A DNA stretch of 64,000 nt, from assembly GCF_003054045.1 (NCBI RefSeq), contig NZ_QBKH01000003.1, positions 1 through 64,000 on the forward strand, written 5' to 3'. Under the pieces are notes generated by a model. That model was not told the DNA's origin. It was given only the letters and a program-made list of their open reading frames with translations, and made no database searches. Source of the stretch: Sphingobacterium faecium. Lineage in GTDB: Bacteria; Bacteroidota; Bacteroidia; Sphingobacteriales; Sphingobacteriaceae. This document shows positions 61,372 to 64,000 of this stretch, piece after piece. The position numbers were made by a program, and so were the translations under genes. How positions within the stretch are numbered: the stretch's first letter is position 1; each line of letters starts with the position of its first letter.

Positions 61372-62262
61372 ATGAAGAAATTTAAATTTTTGGTTGCTGT
61401 TCTTTTAGTGACAGGATCGAGTCTTTGTGGGTTCGAGAGTTTTGCGCAAACATTGAAAAAGAAAGATATAGGCCTCCAATTGTATTCTGTTAGAAGTCAG
61501 ATCAAAAATGATACAGACTACTTTCCTGTATTGAAAAAGTTGTCCGCTATGGGATATACTGCTGTTGAGGCGGCAGGATTTAGTGATGGAAAATTTTATA
61601 ATAATTCGCCGCAAGAGTTTAAAAGTAAAGTGGAGAAAGCAGGTATGAAAGTTATCTCATCACATGCTACAAGAAATCTTTCAAAAGAAGAATTGGCTAC
61701 TGGTGATTTTTCAAAAGCTTTAGAGTGGTGGGTGAAGGCCATAGAGGCACATAAGGCTGCTGGGATGCAATATATTGTTACTCCCTGGATGGAAGTTCCA
61801 AAAACAATAAAAGATCTGGATACACAATGTAAGTACTTAAATGAGGTTGGTAAACTTTGTCGTCAAAACGGGTTGAAATATGGTTATCATAATCACGCAC
61901 ACGAATTTCAAAAAGTGGAAGATAAAGTGATCATGTTAGACTATATGATTGAACATACTAATCCTGAAGATGTATTTTTTGAAATGGATGTATATTGGAC
62001 GGTTATTGGTAAATCGAGTCCTGTAGATTATTTCAATAAGTACCCTGGAAGATTTACTGCACTTCATATAAAAGATCATCGTGAAATTGGTCAAAGTGGA
62101 ATGGTCGGATTTGATGCGATCTTTAAAAATGCTAAAACTGCAGGTGTGAAACATATTTTTGTTGAACTTGAAGAAGTTACAGTTGATTTAGATAAAGGTT
62201 TAAAAGAAAGTATTGATTATCTTTTAGCTGCTCCGTATGTTCAAACAAGTTATTCGAAGTAA
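61372..62262 (+). CDS. secreted xylose isomerase-like TIM-barrel protein
   Basis: A 296-residue sugar phosphate isomerase/epimerase-family protein with a Sec signal (MKKFKFLVAVLLVTGSSLCGFESFAQ). The barrel has LQLYSVR at the first strand and metal ligands in EAAGF, GYHNHAHEF, FFEMDVYWT, ALHIKDHRE and HIFVELEE. Secreted members often sit in 3-keto-sugar catabolism in Bacteroidota. The longer frame from TTG/GTG-like 61333 adds 13 residues before the signal, so ATG 61372 is used. Confidence 0.9.
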   Translation: MKKFKFLVAVLLVTGSSLCGFESFAQTLKKKDIGLQLYSVRSQIKNDTDYFPVLKKLSAMGYTAVEAAGFSDGKFYNNSPQEFKSKVEKAGMKVISSHATRNLSKEELATGDFSKALEWWVKAIEAHKAAGMQYIVTPWMEVPKTIKDLDTQCKYLNEVGKLCRQNGLKYGYHNHAHEFQKVEDKVIMLDYMIEHTNPEDVFFEMDVYWTVIGKSSPVDYFNKYPGRFTALHIKDHREIGQSGMVGFDAIFKNAKTAGVKHIFVELEEVTVDLDKGLKESIDYLLAAPYVQTSYSK

Positions 62263-62289
62263 TTACTCGGATTAAGTATTAATATTTTC

Positions 62290-62327
62290 AAAGAAAAGCA
62301 CGGTTTATTAACTCGTGCTTTTCTTTT
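62290..62327. terminator. bidirectional terminator
   Basis: AAGAAAAGCACG / CGTGCTTTTCTT stem with an 11-base loop and T-rich tails on both strands, between the isomerase gene and the convergent gabD-like gene. Confidence 0.88.
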
Positions 62328-62349
62328 ATGCGTGCTTTTTTTTGATTTA

Positions 62350-63780
62350 TTATTCGGCGAAGCAAAGATATTTTAGCTCCATATATTCATCTAAACCATG
62401 TTTGGATCCCTCTCTGCCTACTCCTGATTCTTTTACCCCTCCAAAAGGGGCTGCAGCGTTTGAAATCAATCCCGTATTGATCCCGACCATTCCAGCTTCT
62501 AATTGTTCAGAAACGCGAAAACAGCGGTTTACATTTTGTGAATAAAAGTAAGATGCCAAACCAAATGGAGTGTTATTAGCTAATTGAATAGCTTCTTCTT
62601 CAGTAGTAAATTTAAACAAAGCACATACCGGTCCAAATGTCTCTTCTTGTGCTATAAGGGCATCATGGGAGAGGTCTGTCAATACAGTAGGTTCGAAGAA
62701 AAGTCCTTTCATAGGTTTTCCTCCTGTTGTGATTTTCCCTCCCTGTTCAACCGCATCTTCAATATGATGTTTGACCTTTTCAAGCCCTTTAAGATTGATG
62801 AGTGGACCAACTTCTACTCCTTTATCCAAGCCATTTCCTACTTTAAGTTTTTTTACTGCTGCAGTAAGTTTTTGAGCAAAGGTATCGTAGATGTTTTCTT
62901 GGATATAAAAGCGATTGATTGATACACAGGTTTGTCCTGAATTTCGAAATTTACCCGCTATAGCTCCTTTTACGGCAGCCTCGATATCAGCATCTTCAAA
63001 TACAATAAATGGGGCATTGCCACCCAGTTCCATCGATACCTTTTTGATGTTAGAAGCAGCTTGCGTTATGAGTGTTTTTCCAACTTCTGTAGAACCGGTA
63101 AATGATAATTTTCTGATCATAGGATTGCTTGCCAGTTCTTTTCCAAATCCTGCGCTATCTTTACTGGTAACGACATTGAAAACACCTTTTGGTATACCTG
63201 CTTCTTCGGCTAATTTTGCTAGGGCAATTGCTGAAAATGGCGTTTGTGAAGCCGGTTTTAGAATAATGGTACAACCTGCCGCAAGTGCTGGAGCTACTTT
63301 CCGTGTAATCATGGCTAAAGGAAAATTCCAAGGGGTAATTGCTGCTACTACGCCAATACCTTGTTTGATCGTCATCAGTCTATTTCCATTTTGAGCAAAT
63401 GGTATAGTCTCTCCGTAAGCGCGCTTACCTTCTTCAGCAAACCATTCGACAAATGAATTACCATAATCTACTTCGGTCAACGATTCTTTTAACGGTTTGC
63501 CGCTTTCGAGGGTTATTATTTCAGCTAAATGAGCCTTATTTTGTAAAATGATTTCGTACCATTTTCGAATTAAGGAGCTGCGTTCTGCGGCTGATGTCTT
63601 ACGCCACAATATCCAGGCTGCTTCTGCTGCAGTTATTGCTTTTTTGCATGCAGAAATTTCAAGATCCGCAACTGAATCAATGACTTTTCCTGTGGAAGGA
63701 TTGATGACATCAAATGTCTTTTTATGGGAAATGAATTTTCCATTTATATATGCTTGATTAAGCAATAAGGGATTTTTCAT
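62350..63780 (-). CDS. gabD: succinate-semialdehyde dehydrogenase-type ALDH
   Basis: A 476-residue NAD(P)-dependent aldehyde dehydrogenase. The catalytic Cys is C285 in NSGQTCVSINR, the general base is E251 in SMELGGNAPFIVF, the cofactor site is FTGSTEVGK, and ITPWNFPLAMITRK is the family core. The overall pattern fits GabD (succinate semialdehyde to succinate), although related short-chain substrates are possible. It lies 13 bases after the DCC-family gene on the same strand, so the two may be cotranscribed. Confidence 0.9.
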   Translation of the reverse strand: MKNPLLLNQAYINGKFISHKKTFDVINPSTGKVIDSVADLEISACKKAITAAEAAWILWRKTSAAERSSLIRKWYEIILQNKAHLAEIITLESGKPLKESLTEVDYGNSFVEWFAEEGKRAYGETIPFAQNGNRLMTIKQGIGVVAAITPWNFPLAMITRKVAPALAAGCTIILKPASQTPFSAIALAKLAEEAGIPKGVFNVVTSKDSAGFGKELASNPMIRKLSFTGSTEVGKTLITQAASNIKKVSMELGGNAPFIVFEDADIEAAVKGAIAGKFRNSGQTCVSINRFYIQENIYDTFAQKLTAAVKKLKVGNGLDKGVEVGPLINLKGLEKVKHHIEDAVEQGGKITTGGKPMKGLFFEPTVLTDLSHDALIAQEETFGPVCALFKFTTEEEAIQLANNTPFGLASYFYSQNVNRCFRVSEQLEAGMVGINTGLISNAAAPFGGVKESGVGREGSKHGLDEYMELKYLCFAE

Positions 63781-63793
63781 AGTTTATGAATTT

Positions 63794-64000
63794 TTATGAA
63801 ATGAATTTTTTTCGATTTTGCGCAGAGGGTATTTCACAATGATCCTTTTTACCAAACCATCGATATCTGTTCTTTGCTATATAATCATAACAACAGTCTC
63901 GCCAGGATGTTGGTAGAAACTTGAAAATGGCGAGCAGTTTATAGGGATATCCTAAATCTTGGGCAATATAGAGTGCTGCAGTGCTTTTTATTAGAACCTG
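63794..64000 (-). CDS. DCC-family (DUF393) thiol-disulfide oxidoreductase, C-terminal part
   Basis: The window end cuts this minus-strand gene. Its last 68 codons are visible, ending at TAA 63794-63796. The text contains KSTAALYIAQDLGYPYKLLA, FLPTSWRDCCYDYIAKNRYRWFG and a C-terminal KKDHCEIPS segment, characteristic of DUF393 proteins. The DxxCxxC (DCC) active-site end lies upstream, outside the window. Possibly cotranscribed with gabD. Confidence 0.85.
   Translation of the reverse strand, partial: QVLIKSTAALYIAQDLGYPYKLLAIFKFLPTSWRDCCYDYIAKNRYRWFGKKDHCEIPSAQNRKKFIS

Overview
The window is AT-rich chromosomal DNA from a member of the Bacteroidota, most likely Sphingobacteriaceae (Sphingobacterium/Pedobacter-like). 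This assignment is inferred from gene content, not from a search. Pointers are: TAnnTTTG-type -7 promoter elements without Shine-Dalgarno sites; an ATP synthase operon lacking atpD/atpC; the long form of IspG; a type IX secretion sorting domain; an OMP_b-brl_3-type TonB-dependent receptor; a TonB-C protein with a signal peptide; and a DUF2157-DUF4401-GDYXXLXY gene set. It looks like core chromosome. I see no insertion sequence, prophage, tRNA, CRISPR array or clear foreign island.

Layout. 1-83 is the 3' end of a 5S rRNA (end of an rrn operon) with its terminator. 127-4032 holds a sulfatase, a His-rich mini-lipoprotein and a LacI regulator. 4147-15269 carries a YhcC-like radical SAM protein, a MazG-like pyrophosphohydrolase, a pseudouridine synthase with an eight-copy repeat tail, a lytic transglycosylase, ftsK-lolA, a DUF4397 lipoprotein, a TonB-C protein and tyrS. 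15381-27415 carries an AcpH-like phosphodiesterase, an APC permease, rlmF, kup, a nearly bare T9SS sorting domain, ispG, a LiaF-like protein, MlaE/MlaF and a methyltransferase. 27503-31403 has a large conserved-looking protein of unknown function and parE.

31607-36820 is the most unusual block. Two plus-strand genes (SPFH+GYF_2 protein; double zinc-ribbon membrane protein) converge on a three-gene minus-strand operon (soluble coiled coil; two-TM coiled coil; membrane-anchored Ppx/GppA-like protein). The plus-strand pair resembles the B. subtilis ydjG/ydjI part of the PspA envelope-stress locus. The minus-strand trio looks like an uncharacterised partner system.

37089-45937 holds a PMI-type cupin, a Pif1/RecD-like helicase and the atp operon (atpZ-like, unknown membrane gene, atpB-E-F-H-A-G). 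Inverted repeats sit in three of the atp intercistronic gaps. 45992-49839 holds the DUF2157/DUF4401/GDYXXLXY operon and a FabH. Between them is a 47-bp near-palindrome made of DnaA-box-like words. 49912-59720 holds clpS, a TonB-dependent receptor, a DUF1080 hydrolase, a YjjG-like nucleotidase, a two-component system with a TPR protein and hemE, hemJ and a DEAD-box helicase that ends in a 54-bp perfect palindrome. 59822-64000 holds a small lipoprotein, a PTP-like protein, an ABM monooxygenase, a TIM-barrel sugar isomerase, a GabD-like dehydrogenase and a truncated DCC-family gene.

Several starts were shifted from the longest reading frame to an internal ATG, because the longer version began with TTG or GTG and ran across a -7 promoter element or lacked a signal peptide at its N-terminus. 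At least three genes (yhcC-like, clpS, yjjG-like) appear to be transcribed as leaderless or nearly leaderless mRNAs.
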